A stretch of 64,000 bases of DNA from Gnetum montanum (Eukaryota; Streptophyta; Gnetopsida; Gnetales; Gnetaceae): positions 185,142 through 249,141 of the forward strand of contig MNCI01003452.1 of the NCBI GenBank assembly GCA_015680685.1, given 5' to 3'. Below are positions 1 through 11,060 of this stretch, in pieces. Made by a program: the position numbers and the translations under genes. Every line of letters begins with the position of its first letter. Positions within the stretch are counted from its first letter, which is position 1. The notes under the pieces were generated by a model, which had not been told where the DNA came from, did not search any database, and was given only the letters and a program-made list of their open reading frames with translations.

Positions 1-1482
1 TATGGGATACTTCATTTAAAACTGTCCCTTTATTTTTGTTTTTCTTGATCACTAAGGTTATTACCTGACTACTGTACCTAATTTTCCAATGAATTGGAAA
101 GCAAGTTGCTTATCTATATGTTGCAAAACCTTACACTTTCTGTATCTTCTGGATTTATGCTTTCTTTGCCTTGTTGTCAATTGGACTTTATGACCTGGTG
201 ATTAAGTGGTAAAAATTTCAGCTTGTTGAACATGTTATGAGTTAAATTCCAACCATAGACATAGTATTCTTTAAAAATACAAGCAAAAATCTCTGTTTTC
301 TAGCAAAATACCTGATCGTGCTTCTCTTATGCACAGCACAATAAGATATTGAAACATTATTCATTTATTTGTATTTTTTGCATTATTTTTTTCTTTTCAT
401 TTTAAAGATTGGTTCTTCTCTAACTTTTCTTGATTTTATGTCATTATTGTTCAACGTCTTTTAGCTTCATTCTTGTTTAAAAGAATTTTGAAAACAATGG
501 AAATGGTTTAAAGTCATAGTTTGTTGCTTTTGTTGTCCAGTCTTTGATTTGCCAGCCTGGCTTTTCTTGGGAGGTTGTTGGTTATACTTGTTTCAATGAA
601 ACAGAGATTCTAATATCAAACAGTTATAAAAAAGGTTCAACACCCTCTGCAAAAGGGGAAGAAAGAAAAACCAAACAATCATTAAATCTTAACCTAAAAT
701 AATTTACAAGACTTTAAAGTTGGCATGTATTATTCTATATTCATCAGGTAAATTATTCCTCTTTTCCCATTGCTTGGAAGATTTAAGCATTCTTACTGAC
801 AAATCATTATATGCCTTGATTGGACACATTTGTAACAGATCATTTTGTTACAGGTTCTTTTCTGTTATGTTTGTTCTGGAAAAACGTTTTTATGTTATTT
901 CTTGAAATCACTGAGAGTCAGACTGGAAACATCGTTTATCTTATTTATCATTTTCGTTTACTATATTGTATAAGATAGCTTCAAGGTGAGTCTGAAAGAA
1001 CAAGTACATTTAATCCAGGTAAAACACTTGAGAACAATACCTGTTTCCTCATGTCCTTTTACAGAGTCTGTTTGAAAAAGAATGGAATATAGTCATTAAT
1101 GATTTGTGCATTTTTACAAATTACTGCGTTGGCCTTGGGCCATTACATTGAGGAAAATTTCAAATTAATTCAATGGTATAATTGATCCTGGGTTCTTTGA
1201 TTACGTGCAACATCAAATTTAGTATCAGGTTCAATTCTAAAAACTATTCAATAAATTTACGAAGGCTGCATTGTCCTTTTTACATAAGTTTAGCTGTAAG
1301 CCTTAAATATAGAGCTTACAGACACTTTTTTCTTCTTATTTTAAGCCCACAAATTGTGTAACAAATTTAAAGAAAGCTTTTATATATTTTTACAAAAAAA
1401 AAAACAGTATTAGGATGAGTTTTCTATGTTTTCTGTACTTAAAAATATAGTAAAATATTTTCTATTATGCATATTTTTGCAG
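1..1482. other. Host-gene intron/upstream sequence, no exon recognised
   Basis: AT-rich sequence without a convincing coding stretch. It ends in a pyrimidine-rich tract and AG directly before the first recognised exon, so at least its right part is intron. The exons encoding the N-terminal half of the transporter must lie to the left of the window or be too short to see here. The open frame at 720-905 has no resemblance to the expected transporter segment. Confidence 0.5.
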
Positions 1483-1593
1483 GTGTCATTATCTGTGATC
1501 CTTACTGCTGTTGGGGTACTAATTGCAGCTTTAGGAGATTTCTCATTTGACCTTCTTGGATACTGCTTAGCTCTTATCTCTGTATTTTTTCAG
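1483..1593 (+). CDS. Nucleotide-sugar transporter, internal exon 1 of window
   Basis: This exon of 37 codons in phase 0 encodes a membrane segment of a drug/metabolite-transporter-superfamily nucleotide-sugar transporter. The acceptor is a T-rich tract ending TTTTTGCAG at 1482; the donor is CAG followed by GTGCTT at 1594. The reading GVLIAALGDFSFDLLGY, followed by ALISVFFQ, matches the SLC35D-like pattern 'GALIAAxxDLxFDxxGY', where a transmembrane helix ends in an Asp-rich luminal/cytosolic loop. Family members exchange a UDP-sugar for UMP across the Golgi or ER membrane. The closest plant group I can name is the UDP-N-acetylglucosamine transporter type (UGNT1-like), but the exact substrate cannot be read from these exons. 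The 206-bp intron 1594-1799 links it to the next exon. Confidence 0.8.
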
Positions 1594-1799
1594 GTGCTTT
1601 ATTTGTTGTCAATTCCAAGCAGATTTATTGGAAAACTTGTCATTAATAACTAATGATTGATGATTAAATTGATGAGGTAGTATCGTAAGCATTGTATATG
1701 CACATATAGTATTCTAGGTAACTGATAGGAAACGCTTTTTCTTCCTGGAATATGACCAATTTGGACTTCTATTAGGCTAATAATTTTTTTTTATGGTAG

Positions 1800-1958
1800 A
1801 CTGCATACTTGGTCCTGGTTGAAAGATCAGCTGCAGAAGATGGACTATCCTCTATTGAGCTGATGCATTATAATGCTATTCTTTCAATTCCATTTTTAGC
1901 CTTTCTCCTCATCATTATGGGTGAATTTTCAGTTGCAACTTCCTTACTTCTACATAAG
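1800..1958 (+). CDS. Nucleotide-sugar transporter, internal exon 2 of window
   Basis: The exon has 53 codons in phase 0. Its acceptor follows a T-rich tract ending ATGGTAG at 1799 and its donor is AAG followed by GTAATT at 1959. It starts TAYLVLVERSAAEDGLSSIE, which continues the previous exon's FFQ directly, as in plant homologues with '(T/S)xYLVLVEKSGAEDGLSS'. It then gives HYNAILSIPFLAFLLIIMGEF, a transmembrane helix and the Gly-Glu-Phe loop typical of this subfamily. No stop or frameshift is present, and residues conserved in the family are kept, so the exon looks functional. The next coding exon is 37 kb downstream. Confidence 0.82.
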
Positions 1959-4550
1959 GTAATTTCTTTCCTCAAAACCGTAAGCGCCAAGGTTTTTAAT
2001 TTTTTTATTTCGAGATGGTATTCATTTATACATGTTATTTTTGGCAAAGTTTATTATTTCCTAAAGTTGCGAAAAATACTAACCAACTTGGGTCATTGAG
2101 GGCCTGACATTTATTATAGTTTTTTTTAAAAAATATTTTGATATTTGGGTTGGTTAGATCATAGACATTGTATATGCTACAAAGACTGCTCTATCTTTAG
2201 TTCATATACTTAATCTAGTACTTGGATAATTTGTAAAATACTGCTGTAACATCATAATTAAAGTTAACAAGATTATTACTCTAGGTTAGCTTCTGATTAT
2301 AATGCGATATTTCAATTAGTTGAAGTTATAATTTTTTAAAATGTAGATTTCTTGTTTTGTATATAAAGCATTCTGAATAGTTATTGACATTATATTTAAG
2401 TTTCTTGAGTGCTAACCCACCCCGTTTCTTGAAGTTTCTTATAGAGGTTCACACCAATTGTCTCTTTCTAAAGTAAGAGTTTTAGGAACCACACTGTATC
2501 CTAGAACCTAACTTTTGTGAAATAAGTGTTAAATTTGTATCCTTCCTAAATATCCACGTGATTATGGCAGCTTTTTCTAAGAGTTAACTAACGCATCAAT
2601 GCAATGTATGTGTGACTTTTTCACAAATTTTGAATTTTAATTTAACAGGCCCTTTTTTCCTTTCCATGTAACTTGTCAGCTTCTGATTAAATTCTTAAAT
2701 TCTTATTTTCAATCCTGTATTTTGGAGAGAAGCACATGCTTTAGACCCTCATAGTTGAGGAAAAAGCCTTATCCTTCCACGCAAGAAGGATGACACCCCC
2801 AACCTCTCCATTGGTATTTACTTATCCATTTATCAGAAATTTCTTATAAGATTTGTTTCTAGCTTTGTTTCCTTGGACATTAAGGATTATTACCTCTTTT
2901 TGTTAAAATTCTTTTTCCATAGATTACTTGTTTCAAATCTTCAACTCCTTGTTTCTTATTTGCATCTTTAATGTCTTCATAGAATAATGTTTTCTGACAT
3001 ATTAAATACGTTAGACCATATCATTAGATAAGTTAATTACATAAGCATTATTATTCATATTCCAAGTTACTTCAACTGGATCAATTCTTCTAGCCTTCAG
3101 CTTACTATGCAATTGATTTCCAATTCTTTTTTTATTTGTATGAATCCACACATATTGTGCAACATTAAAAGTTTTAAAGTTATTTCGTCTATTAGCAAGG
3201 TCGGTATATCCTTGACAATGATTAGCTAATATCCTTTTAACTTGAGTATGTAGACCTTGTATTATTGCACAAATTCCTTAGATAATGCAGCACAATTTAT
3301 GACGTCTCTTGGCTTGATTGGTCATTCAAGCAGCAAAATGATAGTTCACTTCAAAATGGTGTTTCCCAATGCTTCTGTGTATTGAATTATTATATGAATT
3401 ATTCAGCATAATCAATAAGTTTCTCCTACATTAAGGTTTCCATAACAACGACACCTAAGAACATTACCTATCATTTTATTTACATTTGCAATTTGACTGG
3501 CTATTTATAGATTAAATGTAATACTAAAATTAAGCTTATTGCCCCACAACTTCCATAATGAATATCATAAATGACTTGTATACATTGAATTCCTATTGCT
3601 AACAATGCATAAAAGGTGGTCATACTACCTTACTATCTCATTTTAAAATAAACTTACAACTTGCAATGCATTATTAGTCTTTAATCTTTATGCAAGGAAT
3701 TAAGTGGATTTCAAGTTATTAGCAATCTCAACATGTTACATTTTAAATATTTCAGTGTATAAATGTCTAACTGTGTTAGTGGTTTACTTCAAATAACTAC
3801 AATTGTTAGTTATTAACAATAAGTCATGACTTATGATTGAAGACTACCCTTCCTATGAAAGTATAAAGGAGAGGAACAGCCAATGAGTGTGCATGGTGTG
3901 AAGATCAAAAGGAAAATTTGTGATAACCAACCGTGGTGTTCAGTTCTTTCTTATATCTACTATTGAGTGTTCTTTTGAGTATTTACACTTTTAATTATTA
4001 TGGATTTGTGTTCACAATGCTTTGACATGTTTAGCTACTCATACATTGCACGTTGCTGTTCATATCTATTGGTCATGGCATGTAAATGCTATGGCGGCCA
4101 GATTCATAACTACTGTTGTTTAATTTCTCAACGACTAAAATAATGTTTTACTTGGTAAAGTTGCAAATACAAAACAATTTGGTTTGTTCATTTTTATGGA
4201 TCTCAACTCTTCACATGGTAACAAAGTACGATTGGTAGTTTGGTTAATCACTATCTTTTACTGTAGAGCATGGGAGAATTTTATTATTTATGGGTTAGAG
4301 TTGAAGTTTTGTCAGCACATTTAATGCACATAGTAAAAAAGCTGATAACACTAATTTTTACCATAATAAGCTAGCACAACATTGTTTTAGTCATTTTTAG
4401 CACCTGTAAATTGCAATCTTGTTGCACTTCTGCAACCTGGAAATGTTGGTGTTGAAGTGCAGGGTTTGGTGGGCCTTCAATCTCTTTGCGTTTGAAATAG
4501 ACTTGGACCTTTGGAAGCTTTCTTGTTTATTCAATCTACAATCTGTTTGT
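1959..4550. other. Unique-looking AT-rich intron sequence
   Basis: Long stretch with many stops in all frames, no recognisable domain and no visible LTR or terminal repeat. It is markedly more AT-rich than the LINE that follows, so the compositional step near 4.55 kb helps place the LINE's 5' end. Confidence 0.5.
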
Positions 4551-4599
4551 GGTAAGGGCGCACCCCCACCAAGTTACTTCCATGATTGGTTCAGCTCTA

Positions 4600-4740
4600 A
4601 ATCAGGTGCACAGGCAGCAGCAGGCGCAACAACAACAATGGCAGCAGCAAGCGCAGCAATAGCAGGAGCAATAGCAGCAGCAACAACAGCAGGAGTAGCA
4701 ACAACAGCAGCAGGAGCAACAACAGGCGTAGCAACCATAG
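4600..4740 (+). repeat. CAG/CAA (polyGln-coding) tract
   Basis: Imperfect CAG/CAA trinucleotide array with occasional GCG, GAG and TGG. In the CAG frame it encodes a Gln-rich stretch interrupted by several TAG codons, each one C-to-T step from CAG. It lies just before the ORF1 domain of the LINE and is probably the decayed N-terminal region of ORF1p. The Ala-rich + strand and Cys-rich minus-strand open frames here are shadows of this repeat. Confidence 0.7.
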
Positions 4741-4869
4741 TAACCATAGCTGTTGGGGATGGCCTTGATGGGTTGGGGGCTGAGAAACCTGTGGGACCGG
4801 TGCCTAGGGGCATCATCGAGGCCCACTCCCGCAGTGACCACACCCTGCGGTTGTGGGTTCACCATCCCC

Positions 4870-5505
4870 CCTCTGACGTCGTCTGCACTATGCAGAGAAG
4901 CCTCATTGGCCGTTTCATCTCTCGAGGGGCCCGCCTGCGGCTGGACCTTGTTCGTCGGTGGGCGAAGGAATAATGGAAGGTGGGTGATGTCGATGTTCGT
5001 AGCCTTTCCGAGGACCTGCTCCTCTTTATCTTGCCATCCCTGCAGGCCAGGGATTTTGTGTTGCTCTGAGGCCTGTGGTTCTATGGGGCTCGAGGGCTCG
5101 CCCTGACCCCATGGTGCCCCGGGGCCCACCGAGAGGCCGACTTGTTTACCCGGGCCCCGGTCTGGGTGCGGGTGGCTAGCATTCCTTGGGAACTTTGGAA
5201 CCTTGAGTTCTTGATGGAGGTTGCGGGGTTTTTTGGTGACTTCATTGCCTTCGACTGCGTCACACGGTCGATGGAGAGAATGGGTTTCGCCCGCTTCTAC
5301 GTCTGGCGCAGTTTGTCGGAGATGGACCTTGTCTGGGTGATAGTGCTGGAGCTCCTTGGGGGGGGGGGGAGGAAATCCTCCAAGTCACTTTTGAGAACCT
5401 TGGAGTGGATCTTCCCCCAACGTGTGGCATGGAAAGCCAGGCGGGCAGGCTTGACGGTTGTGGGTGTTGCGGGAAACCTAGACACCTAGAAGCAGAATGT
5501 CGATT
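4870..5505 (+). pseudogene. LINE ORF1p: DUF4283 domain and CCHC zinc knuckle
   Basis: ORF1p of plant L1 elements binds element RNA. In one frame, from about 4885 to 5340, the reading follows the DUF4283 pattern: LIGRFISRGARL near the start, LRLDLVRRWAKE, then LFILPSLQARDFVL, LALTPW, APVWVRVASIPWELWN and FARFYVWRS. Two stops (about 4971 and 5067) interrupt it. After a 13-G run near 5357-5369 the frame changes. At 5459-5500 a CX2CX4HX4C zinc knuckle (CGCCGKPRHLEAEC) follows in another frame, the usual order for this protein. The G run is the likely frameshift, real or a sequencing error. The ORF1 start cannot be fixed. Confidence 0.72.
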
Positions 5506-5566
5506 CTGCAAGACACAGCCGAGAGACCCGGCCAGACAGCTGTTCGAAGGGGGCAACTAGGTCACC

Positions 5567-5995
5567 ATGGGACGCAAAGGACGGTTGCGTCCCCTGTTCG
5601 ACCAACGCCCCTCCCGAAGTAACCCCCCCACCCCACCCCCCCCCCCCCCCAACCCGGGCAGCCCCCTTGCCAGGAAAAGCCAACCCCCTCCACCCGCACA
5701 GCCCCTCCCACACAACAGCCAAACACCCCCTCGCCCCTCCCCCCTTGGCCCCCTCCCCCCGACCCCCCAGTCCAATCTCCCTCCCCCCCACTACCCCATT
5801 GAAGCCCCCCCACTGACCCCCCCTCCCAGGCCACCCGCGCCCCCCTCCCCCCCCGTTACCCAGTTTTCCCCAGCCAAGCCAACCCCCCCACCCACAACCA
5901 ACCCACACCCCCCACGTGGCCCCTCGGTCATCCACAGCCTAGCTGAACACCACGGAACTGAGACCCGAGCTCCCCCGTTTGGGGGAATGGGTTAA
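5567..5995 (+). other. Pro-rich, C-rich ORF1 C-terminal region
   Basis: A 143-codon open frame dominated by Pro with Ser/Thr/Asn, caused by long C runs (for example around 5640-5652). It sits between the CCHC knuckle and the endonuclease, where plant LINE ORF1p has a variable low-complexity tail. The C runs make indels likely, so the frame is not reliable. The Gly-rich minus-strand frames here are complements of the C runs. Confidence 0.45.
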
Positions 5996-6208
5996 CATGG
6001 TTTGGGGGAGCACCCGAACTCGACAATGCTAGGCATAGGAGTCCCCCGTCGAGGAGGCTGGTTGCAGCCCAATAGTCTGGGATGACAAGGGCTACCCTAG
6101 ACGACCGAGTGAGACTAGATCCAGAAGCAAACAAGCCCACCAGAATATCGACTTGGGGCAACAACAGACCCTTCGGGAGGTCTACCAACACCACACCTTT
6201 GGTCACAC

Positions 6209-6890
6209 ATGAAGGTTTTCAGCTGGAATTGCAGGGGACAGGGTACCCCCTATAAAAGAAATACCATGTGCCGTATTGTTAAAGAGGAAGACTGTGATAT
6301 CGTTTGCCTCCAGGAGACCAAGCTGCAAGCAATGGAATCATACCTTCTCCAATGGGAAGGTTGGGTTACCCAGATGCACCCCTACCAGGGCAGGGCCGAG
6401 GACCTTGCCATGTTGGCACGATATGCCATGCAACTGGTAGACACTTCACAGTGGGCCATCACCATCCAGATTCCCACTCAAGGAATTTGGCTGACCAACT
6501 TCTACGGGGCACAAGCATGGGAGCTGAGGCTGCAGGAGCTGAACCGGGTGGTGATGTTGGTGCCAGACCACCATTCCTGGATGGTGGTGGGCGACTTCAA
6601 CTAGCGCTTGCACCCTTGGGAGAAGTCTAGGGGAGCTGCCCCCTGCCTCCGGGTGCACAGGCTTTCCAGGACTCCCTGGCAACTCACTCCTTGGTGGACT
6701 TACCCATTGAGAATTGCCAGTTCACTTGGAGCAACTGACGAAAAGGATCGGATTGTATCCTCTCCTGCATCGATCGGGTCTGTGTCAGCTCCGACCTCCT
6801 CCTTCGCTCCACCGTGCACGTGACGGGGCAGGAAAGAGTCACCTCCAATCACCGCTCGCTGGTCTGTTCGCTCGGATCGGATAAGCCCTG
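6209..6890 (+). pseudogene. LINE ORF2 endonuclease (AP-type) domain
   Basis: Apurinic-like endonuclease that nicks target DNA to prime reverse transcription. It starts with MKVFSWNCRGQG (catalytic Asn of motif NCRG), then IVCLQETKL (catalytic Glu) and WMVVGDFN (catalytic Asp/Asn), in family order and spacing. A TAG stop at 6602 directly follows GDFN, a position usually occupied by Trp. Further down the frame shifts: LVDLPIENCQFTWSN and the final NHRSLV, including the expected SNHR-type His region, are read in other frames. About 200 codons in total, close to the normal domain length. Confidence 0.78.
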
Positions 6891-6896
6891 GGCCCC

Positions 6897-8608
6897 ATGC
6901 CCCTTCTGTTTCGAGGCACATGGCTTTCCAAACTGTGGCTGCGGCCTTTGGTTGAGGATATCTGGGCTGATTATCGACTTGATCGTGATGACCCCCGAAA
7001 TTTCCTCAAAGAGGCCATGCTTCGTCTAAAGTGGGCCATCTGGGCCCTCCCGGTGGAGGAGAAATTTTCCTTCGGATCTGGTCAAAAGGTGGTTTGGGAT
7101 CAGCTCGGTCAACTCCAGGCTCGACAAGAGGCTAGGGAGGACTTGCATCTGGAGGAGCTGCGTCTCCTACGTCAACTCCAGAATCTTGACCTGGAGGAGG
7201 AAACATACTGGCGACAGCGTTGCTGGGTCAGATGGCTTCAGGAAGGGGACAGACAGACAAAATTCTTCTTTGCCATGGCCAAAACTCGAGGTGGGAGCCA
7301 ACCTCGTTGCTTGCGAACCCAGACAGGCGAAGTTATCGACGACCCGCAGGGGATCGCCAATGAGATGTCTCACAATACTGGGAGAAAATTTGGACCAAGC
7401 GGCCTACTTAGCCCATCTCGGTCCACGTGGAGAGGATGCTACACGAAGGAGGCAACAAGTGGCTGATGGCCCCCTTCTCTTGGCTGGAACTCACCACCAC
7501 TATCAACAACATGCCGGGAGAGAAAGCGCCTGGACCTGACAGATGGTCCCTTGAATTCTTCAAGAGTTTTTTGGATATTGTGGAGCCCAATATCTTGGAT
7601 GCGTTCAACCTCATGTTAGCCAGGAGACAAGTGCGGCGAGAAATCAACTGCTCTCGAATTGTGTGCATACCCAAGCAGATTGACACACACCGCCTGGAGC
7701 ACTTTCGTCCCATTGGAGTTTGCAACGTCCTCATCTGGATTTTCTTCAAGCTCCTGGTCAACCAACTCGGGCCTCTTTTGCCCAAGCTGGTGGGAATCAA
7801 TCAGGCTGGCTTTGTGCAGGGTAGGACCCTTCAGGATCAGGTTCTCCTCCTGCAGGAGGTGCTGCACTCCCTCCGGACTACGAGCTTCCCCGACCTATGT
7901 CTCAAGCTTGATATAGCTAAGGCATATGATACGCTTAGTTGGGAAGACTTGCAAGCCATTATGCATCAAAAAAGGTTTGACCAAAGTTTCATCCAACTTT
8001 GTATACACATCCAATCCTTCGCTGGTTTGTCGTTCAATGTGGGGGGGGGGGGGGGGGGGGGGGGNTCCCTTGGCAGGGGTTTGAGATAGGGTGACCCGCT
8101 TTCGCCCTTGCTCTTCATCATTGCTATGGACCTCATGCAGCATTATTGTAGCACGTTCGGGGTGGAGGGCTTGGACATCGTTGGGGTGGCCTGCCGGGCC
8201 GAACACTACGCTAATGACACCATGCTGCTCAGCCGGGCAGCGGCCCCACAAGCACGCTATATTAACACAGCCCTGACCCGACTGGCAGAGGAATTGGGAT
8301 TAGAAATTAACTGCACCAAATCTGCGGTGCATTTTATCAATGTTGATGCGCAAGTAAAAGGCAGGGTGGTGCAAATCCTAGATATCCAGCCTCGGACAAC
8401 TAAAGACACATACATGGGCATACCGCTGTACCAATGGGGCCGAAACAATTCGTGGGGGCCACTCCTGGCAAAGGTTGAAAGGCGGATGAACCATTGGGCC
8501 AATCGCTTCCTAACTCGCAAGGGCCATCTCCTCGTGGCAACCGGGATTCTCATGGCTATCACACAATTTGTGGCGGCCGTTGCCGCCCCCCCCCCTCCCA
8601 AATGCCAT
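6897..8608 (+). pseudogene. LINE ORF2 reverse transcriptase
   Basis: Non-LTR RT. The linker carries ETYWRQRCWVRWLQEGDR and TKFFFAMAKTR, classic plant-L1 motifs before the fingers (frame of 6897). The RT itself (frame of 7427, shared with the endonuclease) has PGEKAPGPDRWSLEFFKSF, RPIGVCNVL, the QAGFVQGR motif, LKLDIAKAYDTLSWE (first catalytic Asp) and GDPLSPLLFIIAMD. A TAG at 8087 lies where Gln is usual before GDPLSP. The catalytic Y-x-D-D box reads YAND (8207-8218), so the first Asp is Asn and the enzyme would be dead even without the stops. YMGIPLYQWGR and WANRFLTRKGHLLVA of the thumb follow. A 24-G run with one N (8041-8065) interrupts the palm and is probably not real sequence. Confidence 0.82.
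8041..8065. other. 24-G homopolymer ending in an ambiguous base
   Basis: Twenty-four consecutive G followed by N, in the middle of the RT palm. Flanking RT frame happens to be the same on both sides. Such a run within a coding domain next to an N is most easily explained as a sequencing or assembly fault. Confidence 0.8.
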
Positions 8609-8644
8609 CATCCACTAGATTAACAAGATGGTCCGAAGCTTTGT

Positions 8645-9292
8645 TTGGGGGGGGGGGGGCAGGGGGGCAAGCTCCACCTCGTTAATTGGACCTGCATCAT
8701 GCGCCCCCATAAGGTAGGGGGGCTGGGCATTACGTCCTTCGAGGACGAAATCATGTTACGGCAACAACGGCTCCTGCACCGCCTAACGTGCCCACATGGG
8801 GAACCTAGTCAGTGGGCCCGAATCATCAATGAAAAGTACATGCAGTGGGAGGCTGGGATGCATGCCTCATGGCCTTGGCAGATGCTCTACCAGCACGCAT
8901 GAATGATGCTGACCCAGGGTTGGTTGGACCTTGAGCTGCATGCCCTGCTGTCAGCGAAATATCCATCAGAGAATGGCTGGCAACGGATTTGGTGCGGGTG
9001 GCTCCTTGAAAAAATAAAAATCTTTTTATGGTTGGTACGGTCTGACGCCCTCCCTGTGCGTGCCATTTTGTGCAGGCGCGACATCATGCAGGACGACACC
9101 TGTCCTTGCTGTGGCACCATGCCCGAGACGATTGAACACTTTGCTTATGACTGTGGCTATATGCGCACCACTTGGCGAGAGGTAGTGGTGCCGCCCACCC
9201 CCCTCCCCCCCCGGGCCGATGCAGCTGACAAGCGACTCTTGGGCATCGATGCTTTATGGGTGGCGTGGCTTGGAAGGTGTGCAACCGCATAG
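8645..9292 (+). pseudogene. LINE ORF2 C-terminus with zf-RVT domain
   Basis: C-terminal part of plant L1 ORF2. GGLGITSFEDEIMLRQQRLL and the PSQWARIINEKYM stretch match the 'GGLGxxxFxxxNxALLxKW...P..LW..vl..KY' region. From 8903 the zf-RVT domain reads WQRIWCGWLLEKIKIFLWL, LPVRAILCRRDI, CPCCGTMPETIEHFAYDC (zinc-binding Cys/Cys/His/Cys), then WREVV. A stop lies near 8900 between the two parts. The domain is thought to be nucleic-acid binding; function here is by family only. Confidence 0.75.
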
Positions 9293-9363
9293 TGTTCCAT
9301 CAAGACAGGCTCCCCCCTTAGCGGCTAATTGCTCAAACCTGTCGTGCGTGGAACGAAATCAGA

Positions 9364-9900
9364 GTGGCCATGGGTGTAACGTCGACGTTTGAGCTTGACT
9401 GCGTCGCCTTCTGGGAAGATGAGGAGCTCTGGCGGCTAGTTACCCGGTGCGGTTGGTCTGCGACCTGGATCTGGCAGATGACGCGTTTTTCACTAATTGG
9501 GACGGTGACAGGACCATCTTTCGAGGACGCGAGATTCGCGTTACCGAATCTACTATCGCCAGCTGTTTGGGGACCCAGGCCGTTGGGGAAGTCATTCTGC
9601 CTACCACCTGTGGCCTATAGGATGCTGAGCTCTTTTTTGATGGACCCGTGTCACGAACGCAAAGTCAACAGGTTTCCAGATCTTCCCTCCCCCGTCTTTG
9701 GGCCCAAGCAGCTGATCTAGTGGACTGTTTTTTCGTCTAGTCTGGCAACGGGTACAAACTTCAGGGTTTACATTTTGTCTTCATGCGTTGTTTGAAGTTA
9801 GGCCTCCAGATTAACCTCCCGCGTTTTTTCTTGGAGGTTCTCCTTCTTAAACGACGCGACCGACATTCGGGGTTGATCCTGGCTCAGTGGAGGGGGGCCT
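9364..9900 (+). pseudogene. Extra LINE module: 'plant transposon protein'-like domain
   Basis: Follows the zf-RVT domain inside the same GC-rich unit. It begins FELDCVAFWEDEELWRLV (frame of 9364), then in the next frame FFTNWDGDRTIFRGREIRV and TIASCLGTQAVGE, and later YKLQGLHFVFMRCLKLGLQ, INLPRFFLEVLLL. The pattern (aromatic-rich start, basic 'RGRxIxV', 'I..CLG', then 'L.F......I..LP...L.E') parallels the accessory ORFs of R1 and R2 and resembles the Pfam family of putative plant transposon proteins (PF20167-like; my assignment is from memory). Function unknown. At least one frameshift (about 9450) and stops near 9627 and 9740. Confidence 0.5.
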
Positions 9901-10099
9901 AGGGGGCGCTAGGCCTGTCGTCTTCTACCCCCCGCGGGGGGTCACCCCTGCTTGCTCCCCTGCTGCCCCCCGACCCCTCGACCTCTCCCAGCCGAGGGAC
10001 TCGCTGGACTCTGCTAGCGACCACCTTCGCGTGGGGACGTCGCTCCCAGCAAGGCCCGTGCCTCCCTGCTAGTCTTATCAGGACGGCTTCCCCCTTGCC

Positions 10100-10480
10100 A
10101 GACCCCCCCAGCGATCGCTCCAACTGGGTTGAAGAGCTGCAACAAGCCGAACAACGAGCCGCTACCGTTGCACGGGAGGCGGAGCGGCAGGAGTGGGAGG
10201 TCAAGTGGTACGAGACCCTTGCCCAGTCTCGGGTTGACATGGAAGCCCAATTCCACGAGTGGGAATAGGAGCAGATGAGACAACATGAGCTAATGGCAGA
10301 GGTTGCTCGGGCCCAACTCATTGACGAGATCTGGGCCCAGGTGCAGGAGGAGTTGAGACAGGAGGACACAGCTCGTAGAGCTCAAGAGGAGGCAGAGAGG
10401 GCAGAGCATGAATGCTTACAGGAGGAGGAGCAGAGACAAAGATAGCTTGACCAGGCACACGAGCACAATGCCTGACAGTG
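10100..10480 (+). pseudogene. Extra LINE module: coiled-coil region
   Basis: After a Pro/Ser-rich linker the frame becomes a long Glu/Gln/Arg/Ala-rich helix: EELQQAEQRAATVAREAERQ, then EWEVKWYETLAQSRVDMEAQ, and AQVQEELRQEDTARRAQEEA. Heptad-like spacing of hydrophobics suggests a coiled coil. TAG codons at about 10267 and 10443 interrupt it. The same order (domain, then coiled coil) is seen in the accessory ORFs of the two Athila-like elements and in the minus-strand remnant at 13.6-14.1 kb. Confidence 0.55.
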
Positions 10481-11036
10481 GCTTAGGGGGTCGATGGCCG
10501 TGCCTCATCCTGGGCATCAGCTGTGAGAGCTCCTGGGGGGAGCTCCGAAGACATATTCGGCGAACCTCAGCGCGTTTCCGTTCGGACGCGGGGGATTCAC
10601 CGGCGGACCGAAGCAGGCGGAAGTCCGCTATGCAGGGTATCCAACAGGCGGCAAACTTCATGGACACCGAGGAGCATCGCAACACCTTGGACTTGCTCCA
10701 TGAGCTTTAACGCCTGCACTGCGCCTGCCGTCGTGTGTCGACTGGCCCCTAAGGGCCCCTCCCCACCGGCGACACGGGTTCTTTTGCTTCTTCTACCCCC
10801 CATGCTTTTGGTTTTTGCCTCCCCTTCCTTTGTTGCTGGTGGGGGGGGGCACCACCCCCCCACTTTCTTTTTCGAGGGAGCACCCCCCTGGGGAACGTTT
10901 GTCAATTAGGGTGTCGGTGTTTTGCATGGGGGTTTCCACCCCCCCTCCTCTTTTCTCTGTGGGCCATTTCTGATGACCTTCGAATTGTATACTCTTGTAC
11001 TATAATTTTTCAGTAATACAATCCCGAACATTTCTC

Positions 11037-11058
11037 AAAAAGAAAAAAGAAAAAAAAA
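11037..11058 (+). other. LINE 3' A-rich tail
   Basis: AAAAAGAAAAAAG followed by a run of A, immediately before the return to AT-rich intron sequence. Position and orientation fit the poly-A tail of a + strand LINE. Confidence 0.7.
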
Positions 11059-11060
11059 GG

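Larger units (their letters stand above)
4551..11060 (+). mobile_element. L1-like LINE retrotransposon with extra 3' ORF
   Basis: A GC-rich block against an AT-rich background, about 6.5 kb, ending in an A-rich tract at 11037-11058. In order it encodes: a Gln-rich tract, a DUF4283 domain and CCHC knuckle (ORF1), a Pro-rich region, an AP-type endonuclease, a non-LTR reverse transcriptase, a zf-RVT domain, and then a 'plant transposon protein'-like domain plus coiled coil that ordinary plant L1 elements do not show. Several stops, frameshifts and a changed catalytic Asp show it is inactive. The left boundary is set by composition only; no target-site duplication could be matched to the sequence after the poly-A. 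Confidence 0.78.

Noticed and set aside
720-905. Open frame as an upstream transporter exon
   Set aside because: No similarity to the expected membrane segment and no fitting splice sites.
4574-5129. Cys-rich and Val/Ala-rich minus-strand open frames
   Set aside because: They are the complement of the CAG/CAA repeat and of ORF1; the Cys run comes from TGC/TGT units, with no independent coding signal.
5486-5935. Gly-rich minus-strand open frames
   Set aside because: Complement of C-rich low-complexity sequence; no domain and strong composition bias.
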